Below are positions 4,946 to 6,130 of a stretch of 6,130 nt of DNA, piece by piece. The translations under genes were made by a program, and so were the position numbers. The stretch comes from JAAXHE01 sp964551635 (lineage in GTDB: Bacteria; Latescibacterota; UBA2968; GCA-2709665). Under the pieces are notes generated by a model. That model was not told the DNA's origin, made no database searches, and saw only the letters and a list, made by a program, of their open reading frames with translations. Position 1 is the first letter of the stretch. Each line of letters starts with the position of its first letter. Location of the stretch: assembly GCA_964551635.1 (NCBI GenBank), contig CAZKDZ010000019.1:1-6130 (forward strand), written 5' to 3'.

Positions 4946-6130
4946 TCAGCTGGTATGCTTCTGCTCGACCCGTTTTTCCATCCACTCGTAGATCACCGGC
5001 AGCAGGACCAGGGTCAACAGAGTCGAGGTGATGAGACCGCCAACCACTACCGAGGCGAGCGGCCGCTGGGTCTCCGCGCCCACACCCGAAGACAGCAACA
5101 TCGGCATCAGACCCAGGATGGACGTACTCGCGGTCATCAGGACGGGTCGCAGGCGAAGCGCGGCGCCCTGCCGCACCGCTTCTTCGACGGAATGTCCCTT
5201 CTCTCTGAGTTCGTTGATGAAGCTGACAAGAACGATGCCGTTCAGCATCGCCACGCCGAAAACGGCGATGAATCCGATGGCCGAGGGCACCGATACGTAC
5301 TGTCCGCTGATGAAGAGCGCGACCAGTCCCCCGATCGTGGCAAACGGCACGTTTGCGATGATCAACGTGGCATATTTTACCGAGTTAAAGGCAGTGTACA
5401 GCAGTACGAAAATGAAGAAGATCGTGAGCGGGACGATAACCGACAATCGCGCCAGCGCGCGCTGCTGGTTCTCGAATGCGCCACCCCATTCGATCCAGTA
5501 ACCCGGCGGCAGGTCGACGTGTCTTTCAATGGCCGCGTTCGCATCCCGTACGAAACCGTCGACATCGCGGCCCCGAACGTCCATCTGAATAACCGCATAG
5601 CGGTACAGCTGCTCCCGCCGCACGAACGAATATCCCTGCGCCACGCTCACGTCGGTGACTTCCGAGAGGGGAATGATGGCGCCGGTGGGCGTTTTGAGCG
5701 GGATGCGCTCGATCGCCTGCACGGAGGACTTGGACGCGTCTTCCAGGCGTGCGGTAATGTCGAACCGGCGGACGCCGTCGATCAGGGTAGACACCGGTTC
5801 GTTGCCGATACCCGTCCGCACAACCGACAACACATCGTCGGCGTTCAGACCGAAGCGCGCAAGGCGGTCTCTCCGGACCTGGATGCGGATCTGCGGCTTG
5901 CCGACATTGGCCTCGAGCGACAGGTCGGCCACGCCGCCGACAGAGGCAATGACATCCTTGACCCGGGAACTCAACCGGTCGAGTTCCGACAGGTCCTCAC
6001 CGTAGATCTTTGCTGCAAGCGTCGCGCGAACGCCGGATATGAGCTCTTCCACCCGCATCTGGATCGGCTGCGTAAACGCCACGACGGCCGTGGGTACCAC
6101 GAGTTCCAGTTTCTCCCGCATCGCTACGGC
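4946..6130 (-). CDS. CzcA-like heavy-metal RND efflux pump (C-terminal part, 5' end outside window)
   Basis: The frame is open to the right edge and ends at TGA 4946-4948; 394 C-terminal residues are visible. The periplasmic part has FTQPIQMRVEELISGVRA (about 19-36 of the fragment), almost the CzcA signature, followed by AKIYGEDLSEL and GVADLSLEANVGKPQIRI. Five hydrophobic helices follow (about 229-248, 253-275, 284-305, 328-349, 358-381), corresponding to TM8-TM12. They include FGVAMLNGIVLVSFINELRE and GGLITSTLLTLVLLPVIYEW. Family knowledge: HME-RND pumps form trimers in the inner membrane and export divalent or monovalent metal ions with a periplasmic adaptor and an outer-membrane channel. 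The QPIQMR form fits the CzcA branch (Zn/Co/Cd) rather than CusA (Cu/Ag). The exact metal cannot be told without the TM4 region. Its presence implies a Gram-negative type envelope. Confidence 0.93.
   Translation of the reverse strand, partial: AVAMREKLELVVPTAVVAFTQPIQMRVEELISGVRATLAAKIYGEDLSELDRLSSRVKDVIASVGGVADLSLEANVGKPQIRIQVRRDRLARFGLNADDVLSVVRTGIGNEPVSTLIDGVRRFDITARLEDASKSSVQAIERIPLKTPTGAIIPLSEVTDVSVAQGYSFVRREQLYRYAVIQMDVRGRDVDGFVRDANAAIERHVDLPPGYWIEWGGAFENQQRALARLSVIVPLTIFFIFVLLYTAFNSVKYATLIIANVPFATIGGLVALFISGQYVSVPSAIGFIAVFGVAMLNGIVLVSFINELREKGHSVEEAVRQGAALRLRPVLMTASTSILGLMPMLLSSGVGAETQRPLASVVVGGLITSTLLTLVLLPVIYEWMEKRVEQKHTS

Noticed and set aside
4762..4985. Open frames upstream of the antitoxin (starts at 4929 and 4985)
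   Set aside because: They cover the RND terminator and the AT-rich promoter region, and the encoded residues match no family. The antitoxin start with GGAGG is clear at 4761.
1..6130. CRISPR arrays, insertion sequences, tRNA or rRNA genes
   Set aside because: No regularly spaced direct repeats, transposase motifs with terminal repeats, or tRNA/rRNA-like segments were found on reading both strands.

Overview
The window looks like chromosomal DNA from a GC-rich, probably Gram-negative and uncultured bacterium. The evidence is good Shine-Dalgarno sites, tightly packed and overlapping genes, TGA used as the usual stop, and a CzcA-type RND efflux pump. The pairing of Gfo/Idh, ceramidase-like and esterase genes recalls environmental lineages such as Latescibacterota, Poribacteria or Planctomycetota. 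That placement is a guess; the window holds no phylogenetic marker.

Layout. Left part, plus strand: the 3' end of an alpha/beta-hydrolase (acetyl-xylan-esterase-like) gene, then an EVE-domain (PUA-like) gene. All other genes are on the minus strand. Read in the direction of transcription (right to left) they are: the C-terminal part of a CzcA-like metal efflux pump with a clear intrinsic terminator; a DUF433 antitoxin / DUF5615 PIN-like toxin pair with its own candidate promoter; and then a compact set of ceramidase-like protein, Gfo/Idh/MocA oxidoreductase and tandem-domain rhodanese. These last three are linked by a 4-base gap and a 1-base stop/start overlap, so they are very probably one operon.

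Main discovery. The rhodanese frame is interrupted by a TGA (1072-1074) exactly where the catalytic cysteine of the second rhodanese domain belongs. After the TGA the same frame continues for 45 codons with the rest of the active-site loop (QGGYRSS) and a normal rhodanese C-terminus, ending at TAG (934-936). The simplest reading is a selenocysteine-containing sulfurtransferase of 277 residues with Sec at residue 232. A stem-loop able to act as a bacterial SECIS starts right after the UGA. A standard gene caller would end the protein at residue 231, without its nucleophile.

Second recoding-like anomaly. The DUF5615 toxin is cut at residue 87 by an in-frame TAG. The same frame continues for 28 codons with the expected family C-terminus, so this is most simply a toxin gene truncated by a nonsense mutation. 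TAG recoding is unlikely because TAG also ends the rhodanese at its natural end.

The ceramidase-like, Gfo/Idh and seleno-rhodanese genes may act together on a small organic substrate, with sulfur or selenium redox or sulfane transfer as the last step. No pathway can be named from the sequence.
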